From NCBI GenBank assembly GCA_938049225.1, contig CALICM010000042.1, positions 1 to 64,000 on the forward strand: a stretch of DNA of 64,000 nucleotides. The letters run 5' to 3'. Each line of letters begins with the position of its first letter. Positions within the stretch are counted from its first letter, which is position 1. The stretch is from an uncultured Paracoccaceae bacterium. Its GTDB lineage: Bacteria > Pseudomonadota > Alphaproteobacteria > Rhodobacterales > Rhodobacteraceae. Below, piece by piece: positions 42,713-52,042 of this stretch. A program made the position numbers and the translations under genes. A model generated the notes under the pieces. It made no database searches. It worked only from the letters and a program-made list of their open reading frames with translations, and had not been told where the DNA came from.

Positions 42713-43192
42713 ATGCCCATCGCACTTGATCCTTTGGATCGGAAAATCCTTGCCGCACTGCAGCAGGACGCCTCGCGGTCGCTTGATCAATTGGCCAAGG
42801 ATTTGGGCGCGTCCAAGACCCCGATTTGGAATCGAATCCGCAAAATGCGCGAAGCGGGCGTGATCACGTCCGAGGTCGCGCTGGTCGATCCAGACGCGCT
42901 TGGCCTGGACGCCTGTTTTTTCGTGTTGATCCGCACATCCGAGCACGACGCGGATTGGCTGGCGCGCTTTATGGCCGCGCTCAAAAGGCGCCCCGAGGTG
43001 ATCGAGGCACACAGGCTGGCGGGCGACATTGACTACATCCTTAAGGTCCGTGTGCCGAACCCCAAGGCCTATGATGATTTCTACCGCAGCCTGATTGCCG
43101 AGGTCAGCATCTTCAACGTCACCTCGACCCTGTCGATGGAGGAGATCAAAAGCACCACCGCCCTGCCGATCCCGCAAGGCGATCCCGCGTAG
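42713..43192 (+). CDS. Lrp/AsnC-family transcriptional regulator
   Basis: A 159-residue regulator with an N-terminal helix-turn-helix (LDPLDRKILAALQQDASRSLDQLAKDLGASKTPIWNRI region, residues 4-41) and a C-terminal RAM effector domain (RRPEVIEAHRLAGDIDYILKV). It is divergent from cysG and so is the natural candidate regulator of the cys cluster, perhaps sensing an amino acid such as cysteine; this is inferred from position. The palindrome in its own promoter suggests autoregulation. No Pro- or Glu-dependent signature can be read by eye. Confidence 0.93.
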   Translation: MPIALDPLDRKILAALQQDASRSLDQLAKDLGASKTPIWNRIRKMREAGVITSEVALVDPDALGLDACFFVLIRTSEHDADWLARFMAALKRRPEVIEAHRLAGDIDYILKVRVPNPKAYDDFYRSLIAEVSIFNVTSTLSMEEIKSTTALPIPQGDPA

Positions 43193-43210
43193 CGCGCCTT
43201 ATGTTTGTTC

Positions 43211-43792
43211 TTAAAACGAAAACCCGATCCCAACGTTTAGAGTCGAGGACATAATTTCAGGCGTCAGCCCCCAGCGGTCCTCGTTTTCGTCACGCCCCAT
43301 GGTGTAAAGCCCGCTATAGGCCGCAAAGGCGGATACGCCTGTCGTCAGGGCGAAATGCGCCTCGGCGTTCAGCCGCGCCGCTGGGTTGGTCAGTACGGGG
43401 TTTGTGTCCAGGTTCTCGTCAGCGGTGCGGACGATGCCCAGGCCAAGGGCAGCATGGGCTGACCAGCGCGCAGACCAGGTCACATCCCGCTGGGCGTTCG
43501 CTGTGACCACGGTCGTCTGGCTCGTTGATGGGGTGTTCAGCGGGCGGGTGACCTGGTTGACTTCAACCCCCAGCTGCCAGGCCTCGGGCGGGCCATGCAG
43601 AACCCGCAGGCCCCAAGGTGGCCCTGAGCCTGCTTGCCCCGTCGAGAGGTCAGGAACCTCGGCGCTGGGATCCCCCGGCACGGCATAAAGGTCCAGTGAC
43701 CAGTTTTGCTGTGCCGACACAGGCGCCCATGTCCCAGAGGCCACCGCCAGAAGCAGTGTGGATATCACGGATATCGACGGTCCAAGGGTCAT
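43211..43792 (-). CDS. Predicted outer-membrane barrel protein
   Basis: A 193-residue protein with a Sec signal peptide (cleavage near SAQQ, about residue 28), alternating strands, and a C-terminal VGIGFSF ending in Phe, the signal for barrel insertion. The beta pattern (WSARWSAHAALGLGIV, AEAHFALTTGVSAFAAYSG) suggests eight strands. No enzyme motif is seen; a His-x-Ser motif as in the barrel at 3433 is absent. It converges with the Lrp-type gene. Function unknown. Confidence 0.7.
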   Translation of the reverse strand: MTLGPSISVISTLLLAVASGTWAPVSAQQNWSLDLYAVPGDPSAEVPDLSTGQAGSGPPWGLRVLHGPPEAWQLGVEVNQVTRPLNTPSTSQTTVVTANAQRDVTWSARWSAHAALGLGIVRTADENLDTNPVLTNPAARLNAEAHFALTTGVSAFAAYSGLYTMGRDENEDRWGLTPEIMSSTLNVGIGFSF

Positions 43793-43874
43793 GCCAGTCT
43801 TCGCTTGAGGTGTTTGCCGAAGACCTGATATGCCCCATCGCGGTTAACACGAGCCTAGCGCGCCCCGAAAAAAC

Positions 43875-44693
43875 TTACCCATTCAGGCCCCAATCATAGC
43901 GATGCTCGGCGATCCGTGTGACGCCCTGCAGCGCATCGGCCAGGGGCGCGTCGGCGTGCTGTCGGAGATGGGTCAAAACGCCCGCATCCGAGCCACCGAA
44001 ATCCGCCTGAAACCAATCGTAAATGGACGAGGCGACCAGCCGTCCGTTCGTGACCTGCGCGCCGCGAGGATGGTTCACATAGGTCCGCGCGCCCGCATCC
44101 AATTGGGCCGCCAATCGCCCCGGGATGAATGCGCGCGCGGACAGGTTAGGGCAGCCAAGCGCCGCGCAATTCACGGCATAGTGCACACGTGGGTCGCGCC
44201 AGACCGGGCGCAGGATCCCGTGCTCGATATCGTCCAGCGACAATTCCGCCCCCGCGACGCGCACGATCTTGGACCGCCAAGGGCCCCGGTTCAGCAGGCC
44301 CCCACCGATTTTACGAATGCTGCTGACGGGATAGGCGTCCAGCACCAAATTGACCGTCACCGCATTATAAAGGTTGGCCCAATAGCAAAACGCCGCCGTC
44401 GCGGTCATCGTCGCGGGATCCGCCGCGACCAGGGTCTGCACATAGCCTGCCACGGTGGCTTTATCGGCCGCAGCGTAATCGAACCGCGCAATCCCGTCCG
44501 ACCCCAGCCGCCGGTGTTGCCCCAGGATCCGATCCCACGCGCCATGATCAGGACCAGACCCGCCACCAAACTGACGCCATCGCGCATCGATCAATCGCGC
44601 GGCAGCGGCGGCGTGCGCGCGCCGCGGCGCGGTTGAGGCGGCAATGGTGGCGGTGGCACCGGCCAACAGTGCGCGACGGGTGATCTGGGTCAT
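43875..44693 (-). CDS. DUF547 family exported protein
   Basis: A 272-residue protein with a twin-arginine signal (TRRALLAGATATIAAS, cleavage near AHA) and a DUF547 domain: FCYWANLYNAVTVNLVLDAYPV, LSLDDIEHGILRP, and HYAVNCAALGCPNLSARAF. The family carries a conserved Cys (NCAALGCP) and His and is thought to be a papain-like fold, but no activity is established. It stands between the barrel gene and trmL, all on the same strand, with 60-80 base gaps. Confidence 0.86.
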   Translation of the reverse strand: MTQITRRALLAGATATIAASTAPRRAHAAAAARLIDARWRQFGGGSGPDHGAWDRILGQHRRLGSDGIARFDYAAADKATVAGYVQTLVAADPATMTATAAFCYWANLYNAVTVNLVLDAYPVSSIRKIGGGLLNRGPWRSKIVRVAGAELSLDDIEHGILRPVWRDPRVHYAVNCAALGCPNLSARAFIPGRLAAQLDAGARTYVNHPRGAQVTNGRLVASSIYDWFQADFGGSDAGVLTHLRQHADAPLADALQGVTRIAEHRYDWGLNG

Positions 44694-44756
44694 CTTGCTC
44701 GGTCTCCTGCGCTTTTGCGACAGGTGACCACGGAACCTTCCTGGGACAAGCGGCCT

Positions 44757-45218
44757 TCACGCATCGTTGAGGGCCCCGTTAGCGGCCTGACGCGCGGCCT
44801 CGGCCAGGGCGATCCCCGCTGCCACCGCCACATTCAGGCTGCGCCCGCCGCCGGGCATCGGGATCCGCAGGCGCACATCGGCGGCAGCATGCACCTCGGG
44901 TGGTGCCCCCGCGCTTTCACGTCCGGTTATCAATGTATCGCCGGGCGAAAATCGGTGCTGCCACAAGGGGGTCGTCGCGTCCGTCGTCAGCAAGAGCAGA
45001 CGCCCCAGCGGCCGTGCATTCAAAAACCCGTCCCAATCCACATAATGCGCCACCTCGGCCCGTTCCGTGTAGTCCATCGCCACGCGACGCAACGCTTTGT
45101 CTGAAAATGGAAAGCCGCAGGGGCCGATTACATGGACGGGTGCGGCGAAACACGCGGCAATGCGGATCATCGCGCCCAGATTTTGCGCGATATCGGGCTG
45201 ATAGCAGGCCAAATTCAT
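44757..45218 (-). CDS. trmL: tRNA (cytidine/uridine-34 2'-O)-methyltransferase
   Basis: A 153-residue SPOUT methyltransferase that methylates the ribose of the wobble base in certain leucine tRNAs. The family's order is clear: NLACYQPDIAQNLGAMIRIAACF, IGPCGFPFSDKALRRVAMDY, ITGRESAGAPPEV (trefoil knot), and IPMPGGGRSLNVAVAAGIAL. The start at ATG 45218 gives the typical length; the longer frame upstream runs antisense through petA. It is divergent from petABC. Confidence 0.93.
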   Translation of the reverse strand: MNLACYQPDIAQNLGAMIRIAACFAAPVHVIGPCGFPFSDKALRRVAMDYTERAEVAHYVDWDGFLNARPLGRLLLLTTDATTPLWQHRFSPGDTLITGRESAGAPPEVHAAADVRLRIPMPGGGRSLNVAVAAGIALAEAARQAANGALNDA

Positions 45219-45390
45219 TGCGATTCCCCAGTACCCTGGATTATGGCTAACTTTAGTCACCTGCGGCCGTTCGTCCGCTGGACCGTAGCGTAGGACTGGG
45301 CTAGGTACGCCGTCAACTTGGCGAGGGTTGCGGGGCGAAACCCGCCCCCGCCGCCAAGACGGAAGCAAGGCACGCAAAGGGAGAACACTT

Positions 45391-45948
45391 GTGTCCCACG
45401 TCGAAGAAGATACCGGTACCCGCCGCGACTTTTTATATGTCGCCACTGGGGCCGCTGGGGTTGTGGCCACCGGTGCCGCCGTTTGGCCGCTGGTGAACCA
45501 GATGAACCCCAGTGCGGATGTGCAAGCGCTGTCGTCGATCCAGGTGGATGTGGCCGAGGTTGAGCCTGGCCAGCAGATCACCGCCCTGTGGCGCGGCAAG
45601 CCCGTGTTTGTCCGCCGCCGGACTGAGGCCGAGATCGAGGCCGCCCGCGACACCGATCTTTCCGATCTGCCCGACGACAATGCCCGCAACGACAACCTGG
45701 GCGAGGCTGACGGCGCGGACCAAAACCGGACCCTGGACGAGGCTGGCGAATGGCTGGTCATGATCGGCGTCTGCACTCACCTGGGTTGTGTGCCGCTGGG
45801 TGATGCGGGCGACTTCGGTGGCTGGTTCTGCCCCTGCCACGGCTCGCACTACGACACTTCTGGGCGTATCCGGAAGGGTCCCGCGCCTGAAAACCTGCCT
45901 GTACCGCAGGCCGAGTTCATCTCGGACACCGTTATTAAGCTCGGATAG
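45391..45948 (+). CDS. petA: Ubiquinol-cytochrome c reductase Rieske iron-sulfur subunit
   Basis: A 185-residue subunit of the bc1 complex. A Tat-type N-terminal anchor ([20 protein letters not shown], residues 10-29) is followed by the Rieske domain: [2Fe-2S] ligands Cys128, His130, Cys147 and His150 in CTHLGC and CPCHGSH, with Cys133/Cys149 as the disulfide. The GTG start at 45391 has GGGAG upstream. First gene of petABC. It moves electrons from quinol to cytochrome c1 on the periplasmic side. Confidence 0.97.
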   Translation: MSHVEEDTGTRRDFLYVATGAAGVVATGAAVWPLVNQMNPSADVQALSSIQVDVAEVEPGQQITALWRGKPVFVRRRTEAEIEAARDTDLSDLPDDNARNDNLGEADGADQNRTLDEAGEWLVMIGVCTHLGCVPLGDAGDFGGWFCPCHGSHYDTSGRIRKGPAPENLPVPQAEFISDTVIKLG

Positions 45949-45963
45949 GGAAGGACACGCATC

Positions 45964-47325
45964 ATGGGTGGTATCCCGCACGATAGCTACGAACCGAAGT
46001 CAGCCCCAGAAAAGTGGATCGAAAGCCGCTTACCGATTCTGGGCCTGATGCACGCGACCCTTACGATCCCCACGCCGAAAAACCTGAACTGGATGTGGAT
46101 CTGGGGCATTGTCTTGGTGTTCTGCCTGGTGATGCAGATCATCACCGGCATCGTGCTGGTGATGCATTACACCCCCGACACCACACTGGCCTTTGCCTCG
46201 ATCGAGCATATCATGCGCAACGTCAACGGGGGCTGGGCGATCCGCTATATCCATATGAATGGCGCCTCGTTGTTCTTCTTTGCGGTCTATATGCACATCT
46301 TCCGTGGGCTCTATTACGGGTCTTACAAAGCCCCGCGTGAAATTACGTGGATCATTGGTATGCTCATCTATCTTTTGATGATGGGCACCGCCTTTATGGG
46401 CTATGTTTTGCCCTGGGGGCAGATGTCCTTCTGGGGTGCGACGGTGATCACTGGCCTGTTCGGCGCGATCCCAGGTATTGGGGAGGCGATCCAAACCTGG
46501 CTGCTGGGCGGCCCGGCGGTCGATAACGCCACGTTGACCCGCTTCTTCAGCTTGCATTACTTGATGCCCTTCCTGATCCTGGGCCTGGTTATTGTGCACG
46601 TCTGGGCGTTCCATACGACGGGCAACAATAACCCCACAGGGGTCGAGGTGCGCCGCACGTCGAAGAAGGACGCGGAAGCTGACACATTGCCCTTCTGGCC
46701 TTACTTCGTGATCAAGGATCTGTTCGCGCTGGTGCTGATCCTGGTGGTTTTCTTCGCCATCGTCGGCTTCATGCCCAACTACCTGGGTCACCCTGACAAT
46801 TATATCGAGGCAAACGCACTGGCGACCCCGGCCCATATCGTGCCCGAATGGTACTTCCTGCCGTTCTACGCCATCTTGCGCGCCTTTACCGGCGACGTCT
46901 GGATCGTGATGTTCACCAGCTTCGTGACGGGCGGTATCATCGATGCCAAATTCTTTGGCGTTCTGGCGATGTTCGGCGCCATTGCGGTGATGGCTCTTGC
47001 GCCGTGGCTCGATACCTCCAGCGTGCGTTCGGGTCGCTACCGGCCGCAGTTTAAGATCTGGTTCTGGCTGTTGTGCTTTGATTTCGTCTTCCTGACTTGG
47101 CTCGGCGCGCAAGTCCCGGACGATACACTTTTGAAGATTGAGATGGCAACGTGGTCGTTGATAGCGACAACATATTGGTTCGCCTATTTCCTGGTGATTC
47201 TGCCGCTGCTGGGTGTGCTAGAGAAGCCTTTGGAAGCGCCCGCTACGATCGAAGAAGATTTCGACGCGGCCCATCCGATCGAAGCTGGCGATGGCCGCGG
47301 CCCTGCTGCCTCGCCGGCCGAATAA
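45964..47325 (+). CDS. petB: Cytochrome b of the bc1 complex
   Basis: A 453-residue inner-membrane protein with eight helices holding two b hemes and the quinol sites. The paired heme histidines are spread over helices B and D ([21 protein letters not shown] and [26 protein letters not shown]), and [12 protein letters not shown] is the PEWY quinol-oxidation motif. The C-terminal extension past helix H is typical of alphaproteobacteria. It follows petA by 15 bases. ATG 45964 has GGAAGG upstream. Confidence 0.97.
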   Translation: MGGIPHDSYEPKSAPEKWIESRLPILGLMHATLTIPTPKNLNWMWIWGIVLVFCLVMQIITGIVLVMHYTPDTTLAFASIEHIMRNVNGGWAIRYIHMNGASLFFFAVYMHIFRGLYYGSYKAPREITWIIGMLIYLLMMGTAFMGYVLPWGQMSFWGATVITGLFGAIPGIGEAIQTWLLGGPAVDNATLTRFFSLHYLMPFLILGLVIVHVWAFHTTGNNNPTGVEVRRTSKKDAEADTLPFWPYFVIKDLFALVLILVVFFAIVGFMPNYLGHPDNYIEANALATPAHIVPEWYFLPFYAILRAFTGDVWIVMFTSFVTGGIIDAKFFGVLAMFGAIAVMALAPWLDTSSVRSGRYRPQFKIWFWLLCFDFVFLTWLGAQVPDDTLLKIEMATWSLIATTYWFAYFLVILPLLGVLEKPLEAPATIEEDFDAAHPIEAGDGRGPAASPAE

Positions 47326-47346
47326 CCCGCGCTGTTCAAGGATAGT

Positions 47347-48159
47347 ATGATGATACGAACAACATTCGCGTCCCTGGCTTTAAGCGCGGCCTTGGTTTTC
47401 GGGGGCACTGCCGCCCTCGCAGCCGGGGGCCATAAGGAAGTTACGGATTACAGCTTCTCGTTCGAGGGTCCCTTTGGGTCCTACGATCAGGACCAGTTAC
47501 AGCGCGGCCTCCAGGTGTATACCGAGGTCTGCGCCGGTTGCCATGGCCTGCAATACGTTGCCTTCCGAAATCTTGAAGAACTGGGCTATACCGACGCCGA
47601 GGTTCGCGCCTATGCGTCGCAGTTCTTTGTTGCCGATGACGGTCCCGAGGCGTTTCCCGGGGACGAGCGTGAGGCACTGCCGACCGATCATTTTCCGAAG
47701 TCGTCCCTTTCGAACGCGCCAGACCTCAGCCTGATGGCAAAGGCGCGCGCGGGGTTCAGTGGCCCGAATGGAACGGGGATCAACCAACTATTCAAGGGTA
47801 TGGGCGGCGCCGAGTACATCGCCTCCCTGTTGACTGGCTACACCGGTGAAGAGAAGGATGAAGCGGGCACGATCCTTTATGAAAACAAAGCCTACGAGGG
47901 CGGCTATTTGTCGATGAATCCGCCGCTCTATGGGGATGATGTCGTCTACGCGGATGGCACCGAAGCAACTTTGGAGCAGGCGGCGTTGGATGTCTCAGCT
48001 TTCCTGATGTGGACGGCCGAGCCAAGGTTAGAGGCCCGCAAGAGCATGGGCATTACGGCTGTGATGTTTCTGGGCATCCTCACTGTGCTGCTGTATCTGA
48101 CCAACAAAAAACTGTGGTATCCGGTCAAACACCGCAAAGGCCACACGCCGGCCGAGTGA
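47347..48159 (+). CDS. petC: Cytochrome c1 of the bc1 complex
   Basis: A 270-residue periplasmic heme protein anchored by one C-terminal helix. It has a signal peptide of about 26 residues, the heme-attachment motif CAGCH (Cys62, Cys65, His66), and the distal Met in the [12 protein letters not shown] stretch. The last helix ([20 protein letters not shown]) is followed by a short basic tail. It completes petABC and passes electrons to soluble cytochrome c. A strong hairpin follows at 48182. Confidence 0.96.
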   Translation: MMIRTTFASLALSAALVFGGTAALAAGGHKEVTDYSFSFEGPFGSYDQDQLQRGLQVYTEVCAGCHGLQYVAFRNLEELGYTDAEVRAYASQFFVADDGPEAFPGDEREALPTDHFPKSSLSNAPDLSLMAKARAGFSGPNGTGINQLFKGMGGAEYIASLLTGYTGEEKDEAGTILYENKAYEGGYLSMNPPLYGDDVVYADGTEATLEQAALDVSAFLMWTAEPRLEARKSMGITAVMFLGILTVLLYLTNKKLWYPVKHRKGHTPAE

Positions 48160-48181
48160 GATCGGTCTCATTTAAGCGACA

Positions 48182-48213
48182 AGGGCGGCGCGGTTTGCGG
48201 CCGCCCTGTTTCG
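48182..48213 (+). terminator. Terminator after petABC
   Basis: AGGGCGGC (48182-48189) and GCCGCCCT (48200-48207) form an 8-bp stem with a 10-base loop, followed by GTTTCGTT. The T-run is interrupted but position and stem strength fit a transcript end. Confidence 0.65.
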
Positions 48214-48317
48214 TTAAAGTGATGGCAAAGACCAAAGCGGCGGGTCAGCTTTCCCATAGCGACCCGCAGCGCCATCCGTGATTTGAGGGGGTTCGTGGGG
48301 CATGAAGGAATACTCGC

Positions 48318-49016
48318 TTAAATTCCCAGATACGCGGCCATCCCGGGTGTCGGTGAGTTAAAAACCGCGGCCGTATCTCGGGGTGGTTCGACATGACCAG
48401 CCTGGACAAAGATGACCTGCCCCGCGATCCGACGCGCGTCTTCTGGGTCATGGGTGACCATCATCAGGGTCATGTCCCGCTCGGCCCTGATCTCGGCGAC
48501 CAGGTCCAGCATATCCCGCCGCAGCGCAGGTCCCAGCGCCGCGAAGGGTTCGTCAAGCAGCAGCACCGGTTTCGCTCGCAGCAGGGCCCTGGCCAAGGCG
48601 GCGCGGCTTTGCTGGCCCCCGGACAGTTCCGCCGGGCGTTTGTTTGCGTGGCCCGCCAGATCGACCCGCGCCAAAACCGAACTGCAAGCCGCGCGGTCCG
48701 CTTGGTCCAGCCGCAAATTCGGGGCCCGGCCCAGTGCCACGTTCTGAAACACCGTCAGATGGGGAAACAGATTGTTGTCCTGAAACAGCAGCGTGACGGG
48801 CCGGTCCGCCGGGCGCACCCTGGCCATATCCTGACCGCCGATCAAGATCCGCCCGGCGTCAGGTCGGTCAAATCCAGCCACCAAACTCAGCAACGTCGAC
48901 TTTCCCGCCCCCGAGGGGCCGATCACCGCGACCGAGGTGCCAGGTTCCACACTCACATCCGCTTGCAAGGTGAACCCTTCGCGCGCCAGCCGCACCCGTT
49001 CAAACGCGATGTGCAT
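48318..49016 (-). CDS. thiQ: Thiamine ABC transporter ATPase ThiQ
   Basis: A 232-residue ATPase driving thiamine uptake. Walker A is GPSGAGKSTLLSLVAG, the Q loop LLFQDNNLFPHLTVFQNVALG, the signature LSGGQQSRAALARALL and Walker B VLLLDEPFAALG. The FQDNNLF Q loop is typical of ThiQ and related importers. The start at ATG 49016 overlaps the thiP 3' end by 17 bases. Last gene of thiBPQ. Confidence 0.92.
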   Translation of the reverse strand: MHIAFERVRLAREGFTLQADVSVEPGTSVAVIGPSGAGKSTLLSLVAGFDRPDAGRILIGGQDMARVRPADRPVTLLFQDNNLFPHLTVFQNVALGRAPNLRLDQADRAACSSVLARVDLAGHANKRPAELSGGQQSRAALARALLRAKPVLLLDEPFAALGPALRRDMLDLVAEIRAERDMTLMMVTHDPEDARRIAGQVIFVQAGHVEPPRDTAAVFNSPTPGMAAYLGI

Positions 49017-50553
49017 GTCGCCCCCCAAGCAACCCAAAGACCCAAAACAGCGCCAGGCTGAGCCCCAGTAACACCAGTGCAGCGCCCGCTGCCTGGTCCA
49101 TCCGATAGGCGCCCATCAGGCGATACATATAAAGCGGCAGCGTGGCCACATCGGGCGGCGCGAACAGTGTGATCACCCCAAGATCCCCCATTGACAGCGC
49201 GGCAGCCAGACCTGTCGCAAAGCCCAGCGGCCCCCTGATAAGCGGCAGGGTGGCATGCCGAAATCGACCCCAGCCGGTCATACCCAGACTGTCCGCCAAC
49301 CGTCCGTAATTCGCACGGGCTGCGGCCAGTGCTGGCACCAAGATCCGCAGACCGAACGGCAGGCTCATCGCGGCGTTGATCACGCCGGTTACCACCAGCG
49401 CCCATGCAAACGGGTCGACATAGGGGCGCAGGATCACAAAGACCCCCGTGCCGATCACAAAGGGCGACGTTGCTAGCATGACCAGCCCCGCCGCCTCGAC
49501 CAACATGCCGCGGCCGCGCGGCAGCCCGGCCACCAGCCCGGCGATCGCCAGCGCGGCCAATGCGGTCACCAAAGCCGAGGTTCCCGCCAATGCGACGCTG
49601 ATGCCCGCTGCCCGCCATAGGCCGACCTCGGGGCCCGCCCACAGCCCTTGCGTCCCTCGAACAATCACGAACCCCAAGGGCAAGACCAGGAACCCGACGC
49701 TCAACAGGACCACCGCCGCATCGGGCCCAGCCCGCCTTGGCGCATCCCAACGCTGCGGCAGCCGTCCCAGGCCGCGCCCAAAGGAGGTGGGCCGGGCGAT
49801 GCCCAGTGCCAGCAGAACCACAGCTGCGCCCAGTCCCAGTTGCACCAAGGCTAAGCGCGCGGCGTGGCTCAGATCGAACTCGAACCGTAGTGTTTGGTAA
49901 ATCGCGACCTCGACCGTCGTCGCCCTTGGGCCACCGCCTAGCGCCAGGGCCACGGCAAAGCTGGTCAGGCACAACAAGAACACCAATAGGAAGGCCCCCG
50001 GTAGCACCGCGCGCAGCATTGGCCATTCGATCAGTTGAAAGACCGCCCGCGGTCCCATACCCAATTGGGCGGCCAGGCGAAACCGCTCAGGCGGGATGGC
50101 TTGCCAGCCCTGGACCAACAGGCGCGTAACCAGGGGCAGGTTGAAAAAGACATGCGCCAGCACCACACCGCCCAAGCCATAGATCGACAGGCGTGGGCCG
50201 CCCAGATCCAGGCTGATCTGGCTAAACAGCCCCGACCGTCCCCAGACCGCCAGTAGCCCGAGGATGGCCACGATTACCGGCAGTAGGAAAGGCGCGCCCA
50301 ACAGCGCAATCACAAGACGTCGTCCGGCGAAGCTGCGTCGCATTAACGCCCGCGCGAAGGGCACCGCCAGGGCGACGCTGATCGTGGCTGACAGAAGCGA
50401 TTGAACTAACGTAAATCGCACCGCCGCCAAATCGCCGGGGCCGAACCAGGGGCCCGCCCCGATTTGGCCCCATAGGGACGCAATCGGGGCGAACAACAAT
50501 ATCAGAACCGCCGCCAGCACCAGGCCGCCGACGGTGGCTGTAAGCCGTGTCAC
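49000..50553 (-). CDS. thiP: Thiamine ABC transporter permease ThiP
   Basis: A permease of about 517 residues that is two fused halves, each with six membrane helices and an EAA-type loop (IPPERFRLAAQLGMGPRAVFQLIEWP in the first half and ANYGRLADSLGMTGWGRFRHATLP in the second). It forms the membrane channel for ThiB-delivered thiamine. I take GTG 50553, whose GTGA overlaps the thiB stop codon, although an ATG at 50574 is also in frame; neither has a strong ribosome-binding site, fitting coupled translation. Confidence 0.92.
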   Translation of the reverse strand: MTRLTATVGGLVLAAVLILLFAPIASLWGQIGAGPWFGPGDLAAVRFTLVQSLLSATISVALAVPFARALMRRSFAGRRLVIALLGAPFLLPVIVAILGLLAVWGRSGLFSQISLDLGGPRLSIYGLGGVVLAHVFFNLPLVTRLLVQGWQAIPPERFRLAAQLGMGPRAVFQLIEWPMLRAVLPGAFLLVFLLCLTSFAVALALGGGPRATTVEVAIYQTLRFEFDLSHAARLALVQLGLGAAVVLLALGIARPTSFGRGLGRLPQRWDAPRRAGPDAAVVLLSVGFLVLPLGFVIVRGTQGLWAGPEVGLWRAAGISVALAGTSALVTALAALAIAGLVAGLPRGRGMLVEAAGLVMLATSPFVIGTGVFVILRPYVDPFAWALVVTGVINAAMSLPFGLRILVPALAAARANYGRLADSLGMTGWGRFRHATLPLIRGPLGFATGLAAALSMGDLGVITLFAPPDVATLPLYMYRLMGAYRMDQAAGAALVLLGLSLALFWVFGLLGGRHAHRV

Positions 50554-51545
50554 CCGGCCAGCGCCGCCAACCATTCGGCCAAGGCCGCATCTTTCAGGGC
50601 GGGGATTTCGTCCGCTGGGATCAGCAGTGACCGCGCGGGCTGGATCATCTGGTCGAACCCGGCGGGCAGATCCGCGGGCGGCAGGGCTGCGGGATACATC
50701 CAGTTGGTCGTCGGGATTACGGTCTGGAATGCGGGGCTTAGCATGAATTCTAGAAACCGCTGGGCCAGATCGGGCTGGTCGGTTCCTGCCAGCATCCCGG
50801 CCACTTCGATTTGCATGTAGTGGCCTTCGGCAAAGTTGGCCGCTGATTTGGTGGGATCCTCTTCGGCGATCAGATGATACGCGGGCGAGGTGGTGTAACT
50901 GAGGACCATGTCAGCCTCGCCTTCCAGGAACATCCCATAGGCCTCGGACCATCCCTTGGTCACCGTCACAATCCGGGGGGCCAAAGCAGCCCACACCTCG
51001 GGTGCGCGGTCTTCGTAGACCGCTTTGACCCACATCAGCAGCCCCAAGCCGGGGGTAGAGCTGCGGGGGTCTTGGATCACGATGCTCAAGTCCTCGGCCG
51101 CCAAAAGGGCTTCGAAGCTGTCGGGCACGTCGGTTAGTTTTGTATTGTCATAGACGAAGGCGAAATGACCCCAGTCATATGGCAAAAAGGTCGTGTCTTC
51201 CCAGGTGACAGGCAGGGTCAGGCCTTGCGGCGTTAGACCATGCGGGGCAAACAACCCGGTGTCCGCGGCCTGTGTGGTCAAGGTGGTGTCCAAACCCAGC
51301 ACAACATCGGCCTCCGTCCGGGTGCCCTCCAATTGCAGACGGGCCAAAAGTGCTGCACCGTCGCCCGCGCCGACGAACCGCAGGTCGCAGGCGCAGACCT
51401 CCTCGAAGGCGGTTTCAACTGCCGGGCCGGGGCCCCATTCGGTGACAAAACTGTCATAGGTATAGACCGTAAGGATGGGGTTTTGCGCTTGGGCCAGGGT
51501 GGCGCCAAAGCTCAAAACCGCAGCGGTCAGGAGCGGTCGGATCAT
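50550..51545 (-). CDS. thiB: Thiamine-binding periplasmic protein ThiB
   Basis: A 331-residue solute-binding protein with a Sec signal peptide (cleavage near AQA, about residue 20). The mature N terminus LTVYTYDSFVTEWGPGPAVETAFEE is the classic ThiB start, and DTTFLPYDWGHFAFVYDN and SYTTSPAYHLIAEED give the binding cleft. It delivers thiamine or thiamine phosphates to ThiPQ. GGAGG precedes ATG 51545, and a TPP riboswitch lies about 60 bases upstream on the same strand. Confidence 0.94.
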   Translation of the reverse strand: MIRPLLTAAVLSFGATLAQAQNPILTVYTYDSFVTEWGPGPAVETAFEEVCACDLRFVGAGDGAALLARLQLEGTRTEADVVLGLDTTLTTQAADTGLFAPHGLTPQGLTLPVTWEDTTFLPYDWGHFAFVYDNTKLTDVPDSFEALLAAEDLSIVIQDPRSSTPGLGLLMWVKAVYEDRAPEVWAALAPRIVTVTKGWSEAYGMFLEGEADMVLSYTTSPAYHLIAEEDPTKSAANFAEGHYMQIEVAGMLAGTDQPDLAQRFLEFMLSPAFQTVIPTTNWMYPAALPPADLPAGFDQMIQPARSLLIPADEIPALKDAALAEWLAALAG

Positions 51546-51607
51546 GGTCTTTCCTCCATTCACTGCGGCGCGGGGCCGAGCGAGAAGGGCTTTGCCATCA
51601 TCACTCG

Positions 51608-51692
51608 CCTTCCCTACGCCGGTATCAGCCGGTTCAGGTTCAACGGGTTCGCGGTGATCGCATCTCAGCCCAGATCGGGCCCCCCGAGGCCT
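51608..51692 (-). promoter_or_regulatory. TPP (thi-box) riboswitch for thiBPQ
   Basis: Read on the minus strand, the segment has all thi-box parts in order: GGGGGGCCC, GGGCTGAGATG (the CUGAGA pyrimidine sensor), ACCCGTTGAACCTGA, and the 3' core CTGATACCGGCGTAGGGAA. It lies in the leader of thiB, so thiamine pyrophosphate should lower thiBPQ expression. The segment before ATG 51545 contains pyrimidine-rich and GGAGG parts that could form a start-masking helix. Confidence 0.95.
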
Positions 51693-51816
51693 AGTCTGGT
51701 TAACACTCAACTCATGAGGACCACAAGATATTTCTTGCATTGAAGGATGATATGGTTTAACGTTAAACTATTCTGAAATCTATGAGAAAGGAGGCGCCCT
51801 TGGGGGAACCTATTAC

Positions 51817-51990
51817 CTGATCCTATGTCTTGAATTGATCGTCATTTGGCTGATTTACACCGCTTTCCAAATCGCCATCACGCCTGAACCACCGATCTGG
51901 TTCACTTCGCTTCTGATCCTTGGTGTTGATCGCAGCACACGCGCAATCGCGGATTGGGCGCGCCGCTTGCGCCGCCCGCGCGCGGATTGA
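51817..51990 (+). CDS. Probable small membrane protein, start codon unclear
   Basis: An open frame to the TGA at 51990 encodes about 57 residues with two hydrophobic segments and a basic tail. The first is LILCLELIVIWLIYTAFQI, the second WFTSLLILGVD, and it ends in RRLRRPRAD. The composition is that of a real small inner-membrane protein. No ATG or GTG is in frame; CTG 51817 and TTG near 51835 are the only candidates, and AAGGAGG at 51787 is too far from both. It ends 52 bases before aroC in the same direction. Start is provisional. Confidence 0.45.
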   Translation: MILCLELIVIWLIYTAFQIAITPEPPIWFTSLLILGVDRSTRAIADWARRLRRPRAD

Positions 51991-52042
51991 CCTTGGCAAC
52001 CGCGGCCCCCGGCGCTAATTGCGGTGCGCAAAGGAGCCTGCG

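Noticed and set aside
45219-45776. Upstream extension of trmL
   Set aside because: It runs antisense through petA; the TrmL fold begins at ATG 45218.
46030-47112. A 360-codon frame antisense to petB
   Set aside because: Rich in His, Gln and Arg as expected for the reverse reading of a GC-rich membrane gene; petB is certain.
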